Of a stretch of DNA of 64,000 nt, positions 1 to 10,740 are shown piece after piece. The stretch is from Dioscorea cayenensis subsp. rotundata (lineage: Eukaryota > Streptophyta > Magnoliopsida > Dioscoreales > Dioscoreaceae), in contig NW_024088242.1 of the NCBI RefSeq assembly GCF_009730915.1, positions 1 to 64,000 of the forward strand, read 5' to 3'. The translations under genes were made by a program, and so were the position numbers. The notes under the pieces are model-generated. The model searched no databases. It worked only from the letters and a program-made list of their open reading frames with translations, and had not been told where the DNA came from. The stretch's first letter is position 1, and every line of letters begins with the position of its first letter.

Positions 1-1344
1 GAGAAATCGAGATCCGCAGTGTGGGTATCCACGCCCGTGTGGAAATTTCTCGCAGTGGCGTGTGGCGTCACGCTGTGGAGTTGCCATTCGACCCTATTTA
101 AAGCCGATTCAGCCCCGATTTTTGATATTCTTTTTCTCCATCTTTTCCCCCAACTTGAGAGAGGGCTTCCGCTAGGGGTTTTTGAGGGTATTGGCCAAGG
201 TTTTGGAGAGGTTCTACGGCTCGACATCGTCATTCACGAGGAAGAAGGTTGGTAGGGAGCTTCCATCGGGCGTATCCTATCTGGGACGAGGGAATCCTTT
301 GACGACGAGTAGAGGACTCTCCGCAAGACCATCGGCACGACCATCAAGGGGGTTTCTTTATGGATTCATTGCTTTTATATTCAATTTCTTTGATTGTACT
401 TAGCTCCATGGAGAGCTAAACCCTAGTGGGTACTTGGGTGATTGTGAACCCTAGGATGTATTTGTTTCTTTTGAACTTCTTTATTATGCTTTCAATAAAT
501 TGATGTTTTATTGTGAGTTTCCAACCTTGAATGCTTGATTGTATGAACATTTCCCTAGAGTGACACTAGGGTTAAGAGTTCTTGTTGGTAACCTTGTGAG
601 TGGTGACACACCACGGCGTTAGACAAAAAGCTAGGTTGGAGAGGGTTGAGAGGGTGAGTCGAGGAAGTGCAGGGAGCGTCCCCTTTCCCCTCGGCGTGAT
701 AGATTCTACCTCCATTCCTTGAGTTCTTTGCGGCCATAATAAAGTGAATGGTCTAAGGGATGAACCTCCTTTGCAGCCTAGTTGCGGCGTGCAATGGAGT
801 GAAGCGTTGAGGGGATCTTAGTATCTAGGGCTTAACTTTGGCTAGGGACCTTCCACTTTGGACCAAAGGGTTAGGGTCTATAATTAGGAAGTGATTTATC
901 ACTTGGAATCCCTAGAGCTCATTGCAACTTTATTCGAGTGCGAGGTTGAGAGGTTATTTAATCTCTCCTCCGGGACATGAATAGAGTTAGGCATAGTTGA
1001 CCTTAGATTTGGGACTATGTATATAAGGATTTCCGCGACTCACCATTGCATTGATTACGAAGCATAATAGAGTTCTTGCACTTGAAGCGATTTTTCCCTA
1101 GGTGAAGCATCATCAGGTACCCCATCTTTATCGATTGCCTTGCCTCCTCCTTACTTTTGCTCTTTTACTTGTTGCTTTTAATTATTGAGAATTGAATCAT
1201 TATCACACTTATCATTATTGATACTCCACATAGCTAAGAATCGAATCAAGTGTCTTTACTCCCTACTCACGTGGATTCGACCCCTCTCATCCGGGATTAT
1301 TGCTCGACAAACCCGTGCACTTGCGGGATATCGCAGAGGGACCT
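1..1344 (+). mobile_element. LTR-A copy, 3' part, cut by the window edge
   Basis: This matches the 3' three quarters of the LTR-A repeats seen at 47730, 54307 and 61936. It shows the same order of landmarks: CACGCCCGTG palindromes, a TATA-like tatttaaag near 100, the CTCCATGGAGAGCTAAACCC block, the TCTCCTCCGGGACATG block, and a GCGGGATAT...GGACCTTGTC end. No primer-binding site follows, so this is a solo LTR or the 3' LTR of an element whose body lies left of the window. The end runs directly into a different LTR at 1345, so its last bases are uncertain. Confidence 0.8.
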
Positions 1345-2442
1345 TGTCGCAGAACCTTTAAGCCTAAGGGACAATCAATCCCTAATCCGAAACCTAGCTA
1401 CCCTAACATCTTAGAACATGCATAGATCAATCACTGCATGGCATCATCAACATGGGGGCATATCCTCCTCATCCACATCAACATGTAACAATCAATTAAG
1501 AACATGCAATGATTATAAAAAAACTAGAACAATTTGTATTAATCAATCAATATTCATAAATAATAACCGAGGGACCCTAGACATACAATTCCCCATGAAT
1601 TAGGGTTATGGATCATAACAAGCAAAAGCATCAAAGCACAAAGAGAACCATAAGATCAAATAAAGAATAAATAATATTTTAATATATTCCTAGACTAACT
1701 CCCTCCAATAGTTCTCCGAAGGTTGAGGATTAGAGTATCCCAAGATTATCCGGATGACATATGCCCCTCACGCCCTCGATGATGATCTTTGAAGATGCTT
1801 GTCATGCGTGATCTTTCTCTAATGATGCTCATTGATGTACTCTTGAGAAATCCATGAGAATCTCATTTGGAATATGAAAGAAACACCATCTCCTATCACT
1901 CAAATCTCCGAAATCGATGCCCCTAGGGTTCTTTAACAAAAGAGTTTCCTTGAATTTAGAGAATCTTTGTAGTATTTATAGTAATCGACTCCACCACGGC
2001 CTCCTACGGCATTGTGATGCCCGTTGTGAGTAAGTTGTGCTTGGCATCAAGTTGTGTCTGGCACGTTTTTGGGTGGTATGTGTCTTGATAATGACCATTA
2101 TGGACTTCACAATGGACGTTGTGAGGTGATTATAGCTTCTATGTTGCTACTAGTGAGCTCATCTTGTCATGACTTAATCAACGCAATGGTAAGTGTAGAC
2201 AACCCGTGTTGTGAGATGCCATAATGCTCGCATGTGGTGAGTGGTGCAACCTTGATTCAACAACTAGCTTCATTTTGCTTCAAAAACATCCTTGAATTCA
2301 CTTCTTTCTACCTAAAATAGAAATAAAGGTCATTATGAACAAAACAATGAAATTTTGTACTAATGGGATGCTAAATAAGTACAATTTCATGCTAAATGCA
2401 GTGTAAACGATATAGAAAATATTACCAGTTTAGCACTTATCA
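1345..2442 (-). mobile_element. Isolated LTR of a different family (1.1 kb)
   Basis: Read on the minus strand the segment starts TGATAAGTGC and ends TTCTGCGACA, the TG...CA form of an LTR. It has a TATA-like tataaatac, a pyrimidine-rich stretch after it and AT-rich spacers, and no coding capacity. It interrupts the decayed gag reading frame that resumes at 2443. The flanking five bases (GACCT and CTTGG) do not match, so the left side has been rearranged, probably by recombination with the LTR-A copy ending at the same point. Confidence 0.6.
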
Positions 2443-2716
2443 CTTGGCATATGTGCAAGAGCTTCTACAAATAGGACATTTGTGTATAACATCTTGAACA
2501 AATCAAGGAATTTATTGTATGCTCTTCTTGTTGATCCTTTTTAACTTTTAGCCGAGATAAAGGGAGTTTAGGGTTGCTACTCGGGCAGTATGCAATTCTT
2601 CCCTTATACACTGTCTTTTTATCACTATCAGCCTTAGCATCTAGATTGTCTTACTTTGACTGCTTTGTGCTTGGTTGTGGATCAACAACTACAACATCGG
2701 GCTCTTTCATAGTAGG

Positions 2717-2721
2717 AGATG
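2717..2721. repeat. Target-site duplication AGATG (left)
   Basis: AGATG directly precedes the TGTGG start of the solo LTR and is repeated exactly after its GTGACA end at 5259-5263. Confidence 0.85.
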
Positions 2722-5258
2722 TGTGGTAATTCGACTTTTTCATATATACATATATGTATATATTTTTCTTTCCCTCATGTTTCTTTGTGTTCTCTTGAGT
2801 AATCTCTCATGTGTGTGTGTGCTAAGAGTGCCCCCAAGTCATTAGATGAGGTCAATCGGGACACCAATTGAGTCATTTTGAGCCATTTTCGTATAAATTT
2901 GAATGGGCATACGGGAGTCGATCTGATTTGGATACACCCTAGTATTAAAAATTCCGAAATTTTTACCTGCTAGGGTCGAGGGCCAGGCGTATGAGGGAGT
3001 CGATTTGGGGTGTAAATTTAGGGTTTAAAAAGCCTTTGTTCTCATCTTTTCCTCATTCTTTTTACACCTTTCCTTGAGACCTTTTCCTCTTCCACTTTCC
3101 TTCTCCTCTAGAACCTTCATCCCCACTTCTCAAACCCATCATCCTTTACCTTGAATCAAGAATAAACTCGAAGATCTCTTCTTCCTCTCTTGAGAAGTGC
3201 TTTTCCTTAGGATTTTGAGAAGCTCTGAGGTAAGTATGTGTTTTATTTGATCTTCTTTTTCTCCCTTTCTCTTATTTGGATTTTCTTTGAAGTTATTGAT
3301 GGATAATCATGGGTTTTTGTTTTGGATTTAAAGAATAGAAGAAGATTGAAGTTGTATAACCATGAATCCATTGATATTTGAGAAAGATCTTTCATGTTCT
3401 AAATTAGGATTACTGTAGCTCAGAACCAAGTTTGGTTTCTTTTGCTTTTTCTTGTCAGTTTTGAGGGTTGTGAGAGTTTCATTCTTGCTATATCTTCTTG
3501 CTAGAGTGTTTAGTAAACCCTAGAAGCACTCATTTTCCCATTTTGAGCATTGTTCTTCATTTCAATTGATCAAGTTATTGATGGGGTTTCATTGCTTGTT
3601 TGGTTGTTCAAATGCTTCTAGGAGATGAGACTTCAATCAAAGCGAAAGAACCGATGGAGAAGTAACACCGGGGTGTTTTAGCTCGCCATGTTTGTGAGTG
3701 GGATTTACTAAATCATGGGCTATAAATCATGCATGCTTGCTAGTACTTAAATTGCTTACCTTTGAATGATAAACTTCTCGATGTTAAAACTTTTTGAAAT
3801 GTTTTTCCATGGGATCTAGAAATCCTGATGATTTATGACTTAGCTTATTTTCATGATTGTTGGTAAAGATTATATATATTATTTGTGGTTTTGGAAACCC
3901 TATGCTTTGATATATATGTTTCCAAGTTATGTATTTCAAGAGACTTGATATTCTTCTTAAAATAACTAAAAAGACATGTATAAACCAAATTGAAAATTTA
4001 TTGTGATGATGTTTTTTATTTAGAAGTATATTTTCAAAGATTACACTCGTATGATGTTCTTGATGAAAGTGGTTTCATTGAAGATGTTATAAACAAGTTA
4101 TTCACTCTTGCAATGAAAGTTGCATATGTGAAAACTTGTGATCTCTTGAAGAGAATTGTGCTATCATGTTAATATTTATATATTGAGCCTATAGGACGGA
4201 TATTTGTTTAAATTTTTTGATGGTGACATGGGGGGGGATCCTCAATTCCTACTGCAGTAAGAGTTAGAGTTTCCATGGGCCGACCTTGTTGGGGTGGCGT
4301 GGAGTACTCAAATGAAGTTTCACCCTTTCAGGGGGCGCGTAGAGAGCCTGAAAGGTGTGCAGGGTTGGGTGCCCGGAGTCACCACACGGGTTCCCTAATG
4401 GCCAACACCAAGATATGGGCATCTTGGTGGCTCCTGACCTAACCGGGGCCATGGTTAGCGAGATGGAGGGGTTTTTCAAGGCTAGTTGTGATACTATTGA
4501 TTATTCTAAATTGTTTGATTTATTTATTTTTAAATGTTTTGAGCTATGAGTTATTAAAGACATATATGAATTTGGATTTCATATTTTGTATGGATTCAGT
4601 GATGATGTAAAAAGGTGTTTATTGTGCATTTCTTATGTTATACTTGCTATCTAAAGTATTTTAAATATTTTGAGAATTGAAGCATATTTTGGCATTTTAT
4701 TTTTATTCAATCATGTATGAGATGTAGTTTCATGTTTAGCCCCTCATCTGAGTAACTAGTTACTCACTTATCCCCTCTTCTTTTTCAATCCCGGTGACAA
4801 CAGCGGCAGATAAAAGCGTGAAGTACTTGGCGGAGTTTATTTTTGTGATTTTTCTTAAAAGTCGTGTATGATACTTAAAACATTTTGGCATGTATTAGAA
4901 GGATCCACTAGGATGTTATACCTTCATATTTGGTTTTACTTCTCTTGGATATTCCTAATTGTGTTAGTCAGGACTATGTGATGTATGAGAGTTATACCCA
5001 GAGTTTGGGGGATGTTATCCTTAAGGTTATGAGTTTCTGTGTTGTGATTATCCATGTTTTTATCTTGTGTTACAATGTTGTTCTTGTGTAGTAATATTTT
5101 TGTATGTCCTCATTGTTAAATTATTTCTTGTTGTTATAGAATATTGTATAGGGAACAGGATAGCCTTATGGCGATCTAGGGTTAAGGCAGATGTTTAACC
5201 TCCCCCTGGTTATCATGGCAGTATGTCATGTGTGGAACCCATGGCACGGGGCGTGACA
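2722..5258 (+). mobile_element. Solo LTR, about 2.5 kb, Tekay/Del-like
   Basis: The segment begins TGTGGTAATTCG and ends GGGGCGTGACA, and is bounded by perfect AGATG duplications. Inside are a TATA-like gtttaaaaagcc near 3024, a pyrimidine-rich leader (3045-3215) and an AGGTAAGT donor-like site near 3230. The CGTGACA end and the length of about 2.5 kb resemble plant Tekay/Del chromovirus LTRs; this lineage call is inference. No internal region remains, so it is the product of LTR-LTR recombination. Short ORFs inside (for example at 3990-4172) show no family resemblance and are taken as chance. It sits inside the older gag pseudogene and is younger than that element. Confidence 0.8.
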
Positions 5259-5263
5259 AGATG
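5259..5263. repeat. Target-site duplication AGATG (right)
   Basis: Exact repeat of 2717-2721, directly after the TGACA end of the solo LTR. Confidence 0.85.
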
Positions 5264-6724
5264 AGAGTTCTTTGCTATTTCTCAAAGTGACAGCTTTCAA
5301 AGATTCCTTTGGGTTGACTTCGGTGTTACTAGGGAGGGAACCCTTGAGTCACTCTGAAATTGTCTTTGATATTTGTGCAATTTGATTCTCCAAATTTTTC
5401 ACAAAGGAATTGGTGTTTCTCATCATTTGTTCATGCCCTAATAGACGAGTTTCATTGTCCTTTATATAGTGAGTAAGAAGAGCTGCAATATTAGCTGTAA
5501 GTTCTTCTGACAAGGGTGGGTGCTAAACCTAAGGCTAGGGTGGCATTGGTTGCTGCTGTGTGCCTTCACTCAGTCCTTACTGACTCCACAAAAATTGGGA
5601 TGGTTCCTCCACTTTGTATTATAAGTGTTGTTGTATGGATTGTTCTGGTATTAGCTATTTTGACCAACATAGTCAACCTGTTCTGATGCTCCGATACTAA
5701 AATCAGCAAAGGAGTAGCTTGGGCCTGCCTGTGAACCCTAATTCTCAACGCTCATAACTGGAGCCCACAACTTCAATAGCATTGCATCCATTCTTTTTGT
5801 GATTGCCTCAATGAGTGTTGCTAATGTGGTGATGGCATCCACTTCATAAATACCAGTCGCCTTAACCAGGTTGTTCCTCTAGGAACTCTATCAATACCCA
5901 TTGGTTGTCGTTTCATCAATCAAACTTTGTGTGACACTAGGTTGTTTGATGCATAAAGAACCCTTGGATGTTGTATCAAGCATACGCTTTTGTTGCAATA
6001 TTAAGCCCATTGTAGAATATCTAAATTTGCATCCATTCCACTATACCATGTTGTGGCATTTTTCTTAGCAACTCCTTGTACCTTTCTCAAAGAATTTCTA
6101 GGCCATTTGTTTCCATGTTATGATAGACCCTTGAGGCAAGGAACTCAGCCATTATTTTGGCCTTTCTTACGCGAGAGAATACAAAGAATCTTAGATGAAC
6201 TACATCCTTAGACATATTGCTCGGCTTACAAGTGCCATAAATCTCCAAGAAATTCTTTAGGTGCACATATAGGTTTTTGTCTTGAAACCCATCAAACTAG
6301 CACATCTGCTACACCATCTTGATGAAGTTTGGCTTCAATTTGAAGTTATTCAGCCTACAGAGGAATCACGAACAATCTTTGGAGCAGCTCCTTCCAAGTT
6401 TGGGCGGGCATAATCTAAAATGCTCTGTTGTTGATTCTTAGCCATTTCCTCTTCTTGGTTCACCTCTATCGAGCCTTAACAAACACTGGTATCTCATAAA
6501 TTGACTTGCCCCAACCTTCTATAAAAATTGCGGTCGATATCAGGATCGAGGCTTGCCAATGGATATGAGGAACTCCCTTGCGTCATACACTTAATCCTTC
6601 AACAATGAAAGAACAAAATAAGCCAAAAATAAAATAAGAAAAGAAGGCAAAGATATATATAAAAGAATGTTAAAAGTAAAAGAAAAGAAATATTCATAAG
6701 AATATAAACAATATTCATAAGAAA

Positions 6725-7730
6725 TCCACACGGTCGTGTGGAATTTCACGCCCTTAGTGGATCACGGGCGTGAAAACACTGCAGCGCCACAGAATCGAAA
6801 TACAACTTAAAAACACTTCTAACTTTGTTCTAAACATAAATCATCTTTCTAATTGAAGAAACAAAGCATTATTAACCAGATTTATCTATGAAAATCATGA
6901 ATTGATGAAGGAAATAATAAATAGAGCTTACCGACGAGTTAAAATGGAAGAACTACGAATCGGCCGCAAAACCTTGCAACAATCCTACCAACTCGGCGCT
7001 AGGAGGTCGGGGGTTGATGTGAAAGTGCTCCCAGACTAATGGAGGGTGTGAGGGAGAGGAGAAACGACTATTCTTTAAAAAGAACTCACTTGCCTCTTGG
7101 GCGTTACAGTCACATCCACACGCAGTGCGGAGTACCCACGCCCATGTGCCCCACATGAGAGAGCTTCACGAGGCGGGTGCACGCCTAGGGTGCTCTCGGA
7201 AAAACTCTCACTTGACTCAGAGCGCTCCCTGCAGGCGTCGCGAGAAAATACTCACGCCATGTGCCCGGGCCCACGAGGCGGCCACTGCCCCCATGGCTTC
7301 TACGGACATCAGAGAAAATCGCTAGAGTGTTCCACACGCCCGTGCGGAAATGCCACCGGGTGTGGACATTCACATGCCCAACTCACAAGGGCACCCACCG
7401 CCCTGTGTCTTCTCGGGATGAAGAGGACTCCTCTGCGAGAGTTTCCTGCAGGCGTGCGAAATTCTGCCTTGCCCGTGCACTTGTCACAAGATCACCCACA
7501 GGGGTGAGTTCACGCCCCTGTGTGTTCTTGGGATAATCAGCCAAACTCTGCAGAAATTCACATGCCCGTGTGGAAATTACCCACGGGCGTGCGATATTCG
7601 CATGGTCGTTCACAAGGGCACCCGTACGCCCTTGTGCCTTCTCTGGATGAGCTCGCGATACAAATCCACGGGTGTGCGGAAATTCCCCACGCCCGTGCGT
7701 CTTCACTGGATGCCTTAGAAAAAAATGCAG
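6725..7730. repeat. Spacer with clustered CACGCCCGTG palindromes (A1)
   Basis: A non-coding, GC-rich spacer of family A. Variants of CACGCCCGTGTGGAAATT and its reverse complement recur, often at 20 to 60 base spacing; clear examples lie near 6728, 7340, 7562, 7585, 7670 and 7690. The overlapping long ORFs on both strands arise because the GC-rich repeats contain few stops, and they are not conserved between copies. Function unknown. Confidence 0.7.
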
Positions 7731-7978
7731 GCTCTATAGAAAGTTTCTGAACATGTTTACACACTCAGAGCCTGCCCTAGTATGCAAGTTTTACCAGCGA
7801 AAAACATGAAATAAAGCTCAAATGACATAACTTCACCAATTCCACATGAAAACACAAGATGAATATTCAAAGCCCACAAGAAAATCTCATCACAAGCATC
7901 TAAAAATCAAGACACCAACACTTAACAAATTATTCATGAAAACAAACTAAACTAGAAGATAAGAAAACATTAAACACT

Positions 7979-8030
7979 TGGGTTGCCTCCCAAGGAGCAC
8001 TTGTTTAACGTCACTAAGCTTGACGCACCT
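7979..8030 (-). other. Conserved post-integrase-type block (A1)
   Basis: On the plus strand the text reads GGTTGCCTCCCAAGGAGCAC followed by a TTAACGTCACTAAGCTTGACG segment. In many plant Ty3 elements a block like this lies downstream of the integrase stop codon; that placement is from general knowledge. Here it lies only about 170 bases beyond the protease tail, so it marks the far side of the missing polymerase region. The same block occurs in A2 at about 15930 and in A3 at about 57236. Confidence 0.55.
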
Positions 8031-8194
8031 TGGCTTACCTCACGTGGGTTCATAGATGAAGGTTTCCCTCTTACCCATGACTTGAAAGCATGATGTGCAA
8101 AGTGTCTTGAGGATAGAGGGTGAATTATCGAGCTTCAGACCACCTAGCGATGGTTCATCCAACTCCTTCGGTTTATGGGCGTCTCCAACTGACC

Positions 8195-8482
8195 TTAGAG
8201 TGTTTCGGTGGCGTCTCTAGCACTCTTCATTTTCCGGAGCACCTTCTTCAAGATTCCCGGGGTAGATGGTATTTCTTCTATCGAACTAAGCATCATTACT
8301 TCTTCATAATCCTCCTCTTGGTCGAACAAACCCTCGTATGGGTCCGGATTGAACATTTCCTGCATGTATTCATCAATAATCTCATCAATAGTGTCTAGAA
8401 AATATAAAGTATCATCGAAATCAAGAGAATGCCGCATGGCTTCAGCAAGGCGGTATGTGAGCTTGTCATCTTCAACCCTCAA
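8195..8482 (-). CDS. Protease-linked acidic tail of A1
   Basis: An open segment whose residues match the C-terminal part of the A3 protease ORF: DDKLTYRLAEAMRHSLDF, then an acidic stretch with MFNPDPYEGLFDQEE and a basic end near KKVLRKMKSAR. In autonomous Ty3 elements this position leads into reverse transcriptase. Here it ends without any RT motif. The role of the tail is unknown; its conservation in A1 and A3, with traces in A2, suggests it belongs to the family's normal product. Confidence 0.55.
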   Translation of the reverse strand: MRVEDDKLTYRLAEAMRHSLDFDDTLYFLDTIDEIIDEYMQEMFNPDPYEGLFDQEEDYEEVMMLSSIEEIPSTPGILKKVLRKMKSARDATETL

Positions 8483-8891
8483 AGTTAGCTATCCGCCGTC
8501 CATGTCAATCAATGCCTTGGAAGTCCACAAGAATGAGTCTCCCCAAGTATCAAAAGGTACATCCGCATCCTCATCGGCGTCTAGCACTACTAAAGTCAAC
8601 GAAAAATGTACTTGTCAACCTTGACAAGCACGTCCTCAATGATGCCTCTCGGATGTCGCCTTTGTTCGGTCGGCTAGTTGCAAAGTCATCCGAGTAGAGA
8701 CTAGGCTCGCTCAAGCCTAGCTTTTTGAAAGAAGGTGTATGGCATACGTTGATCTCGGCCCCTGAGTCCGCCAATGCCATTTCCTCACCTACATTGCCAA
8801 TATTACACGGAATGATGAAGCTTCCCGGGTCTTTCTTCTTGTTCGGCATGTTCTTTTTGCAATACCGTGAGCATGAAGCATCTAAAATCAT
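8483..8891 (-). pseudogene. Retropepsin-type protease of A1 (frameshifted)
   Basis: This encodes the aspartic protease that would process Gag. The flap and active-site region reads EEMALADSGAEINV, with the DSGA motif present near 8770. Right after it the frame shifts: the following residues no longer match the MPYTFFQKLGL of A2 and A3. The region that should give the ILGRPFL motif is also broken. The active-site Asp is intact but the domain as a whole cannot be made. It directly follows gag, as in other copies. Confidence 0.7.
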
Positions 8892-10592
8892 GAAGCACTT
8901 TCCTCCAACTTCCTCTTGTTAGTCAACAAGTCTTTCAAGAACTTCTCATACTTAGGCATTTGGGCCAATGCCTCAACAAAAGTGATATTGATGTGGAGTT
9001 GCTTGAAAAAACTCAGGAACTTCTTGTACTGTTCATCCCCTTGGTCATTTTTCAATATAGAGGTATAAGGGATTCTTGGCTTGAAAGGTGGGGGTGCCAC
9101 CTCTTTCTCTTTGCTTGTTACCTCTTCTACCTCTATAACCTCGGGTGTGTGTTCTTTTGGCTTCTCACTCGGAAGCCTACCTTCAACCTCACGACCACTC
9201 CTCAAAGTGATCGCCTTCATGTGCTCTCTAGGGTTGGTCTCTGTATTGCTCGGCAAGCTTCCATGTGGCCTTTCAGAGAGAGACTTCGCAATTTGCCCCA
9301 AATGATTTTCAAGGTTATGTAAAGAGGCGGTGTGGTTGCGAAGTGTAGCCTCGACTGATTCAAACCTTGTATTTGTAGATTGCATAAATCTAGTCAAGTG
9401 CTTCTCTAAGTCATTCATTTGGGTTTCCAAACCTGAGACTCTCTTTTCCACCTGAGGGGCTTGTTGTTGTTGTTGGAAACCCAGTGGCCCCATGGCCTTT
9501 TGTGGACCCTGATTACTCCATGAGAAAGTGGGATGATTCTTCCAACCCGGATTATAGGTATTGCTATGTGGGTTTCCTTTAGGTCTCATGCCATTACCTA
9601 CAAAATCAACGTTCTCCACAGAAGAAACATCACGCGAGAGATCGGACAATCGGAGGGCATGTCCTCCACCACACCGGTGCAATTAGTCATGGCCACTACT
9701 GTTTGAAGTTAGAAGATCTAACTTGTTACTCAAATTTTTCCACTTGAGCCACCAATGAAGTTAGCATCTATTTCATGGAGACCGAGACACCTTTTTCTTC
9801 TCACTAGCATTCCATTGGTAGCTATTTAGCCCATTTCCTCAATTAATTGACGGGCCTCATCCGGGTCTTCCTACCTAAGGTACCTCCTACTGTCACATCC
9901 AAGAGTTGCCTTGTACTCGGATTCAAACTGTTGTAAAAGGTCTGAACAATCATCCACTCCAGGAATCCGTGTTGCGGGCACATTCTCAGGAGCTCCTTGA
10001 ACCTTTCCAATGTCTCGAATAGAGACTCCAATTCCAACTGAACAAAGGATGAGATCTCGTTCCTAAGCTTTGCAGATTTTTTGGGAGGGAAATAACGGGA
10101 AAGAAAAGCTTTTACCATCTCCTCCCATGTGGTGATCAATGCTCTAGGTAATGAGTGTAGCCACTACTTCGCTCTCCCCTTTAGGAAAAATGGGAAGGTT
10201 CTCAACTTGATGACATCATCCATCACTCCATTTATCTTCAGCATATCACACACCTCAAGAAAACTCTCTATATGACTGTTTGGATCCTCATCGGCCAACC
10301 CGTTGAACTGTGTGGATTGCTGCAACATGTAGATGAATGCCGGCTTCAGCTCAAAGTTCTGAGCTGTAATCGGGGGATGCACAATGCTCGATTGTGTCCC
10401 CAACACTGAAGGTCTGGCATAATTAGATAATGTCTGATGTTGCTCGTTCTGTTCTGCCATGTTTTCAGATCCTTCCACTTCCAAATCAGCTAAATTAGAC
10501 TGTTGTTGCACAGGCTCTTTCTCTTTTCTTCTAAGTGTACGTTCAAGCTCAGGATCTCCTTCAATCAATATCGAGGGATTCCCTCGGGTCAT
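8888..10592 (-). pseudogene. gag of element A1 (nearly intact)
   Basis: This is the capsid-nucleocapsid precursor. The ATG at 10590-10592 begins MTRGNPSILIEGDPELERT, a start shared with A2 and A3. The retro-gag domain follows, with WEEMVKAFLSRYFPPKKSAK and FKELLRMCPQHGF near 9960-10130. An in-frame amber stop at 10164-10166 replaces the Gln of the expected KQW, and the frame continues unchanged beyond it to 9843. A frameshift near 9843-9870 follows, and the zinc-knuckle region around 9660-9690 is damaged. From 9682 to 8888 an open stretch of 264 codons carries the FQQQQQAPQVEKRVSGLE linker, a coiled-coil-like segment and ITLRSGREV. With so few lesions this copy is young or partly affected by assembly errors. 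Confidence 0.8.
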
Positions 10593-10740
10593 AACCAGGA
10601 GCTACACCCAAAAAAAGAAAAGAAATAAGAACGATGATAGAATAAGAAGATATGAAATAGAATGTATGTTGAAATAGCTAAGAAAACAAAGTGCAAAGTA
10701 TCTCTAAACGCTTACTCCCTCAAAGCAGCGCCTAAAAACT
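10593..10740 (-). other. Leader and degenerate primer site of A1
   Basis: The stretch between the LTR end and the gag ATG matches the A3 leader (TAGAGATACTTTGCACTTTG on the minus strand). The expected tRNA-Asp primer site next to the LTR is damaged: it reads TTTTTAGGCGCTGC where A4 has TTTTTGGCGCCGTTGC. Confidence 0.6.

Larger units (their letters stand above)
2443..6586 (-). pseudogene. Decayed Ty3-type gag, split by a solo LTR
   Basis: Minus-strand reading from an ATG at 6584-6586 gives a Gag N-terminus with the pattern MTQGSSSYPLASLDPDID, then a second methionine region reading MAKNQQQSILDYARP. Further on there is the retro-gag core (RYKELLRKMPQHGI, near 6050), the NPYNNTYNTKWRNHPNF block near 5640, and the spacer ENLENQIAQI near 5390. 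After the solo LTR (2722-5258) the frame resumes as SSPTMKEPDVVVVDPQP and ends FLDLFKMLYTNVLFVEAL near 2450. Gag is the capsid and nucleocapsid precursor. Many stops and frameshifts show that it is dead. It is clearly more diverged than the family A gag copies, so it is an older lineage. About 130 bases upstream (6590-6724) look like its AT-rich leader. Confidence 0.7.

Noticed and set aside
6725..7730. CRISPR-like array of short repeats
   Set aside because: Repeats are variable, alternate in direction, lack constant spacing and lie within a plant retrotransposon.
7097..7764. Overlapping ORFs of up to 136 codons on both strands
   Set aside because: They lie in the palindrome-rich spacer, occur on both strands at once, and are not conserved in the A2 and A3 spacers. 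Low stop density from GC-rich repeats explains them.
8571..10592. Endogenous pararetrovirus or retrovirus with env
   Set aside because: Gag, protease and LTR features are of plant Ty3 LTR retrotransposon type. There is no movement protein, no caulimovirus-like coat and no envelope signature.
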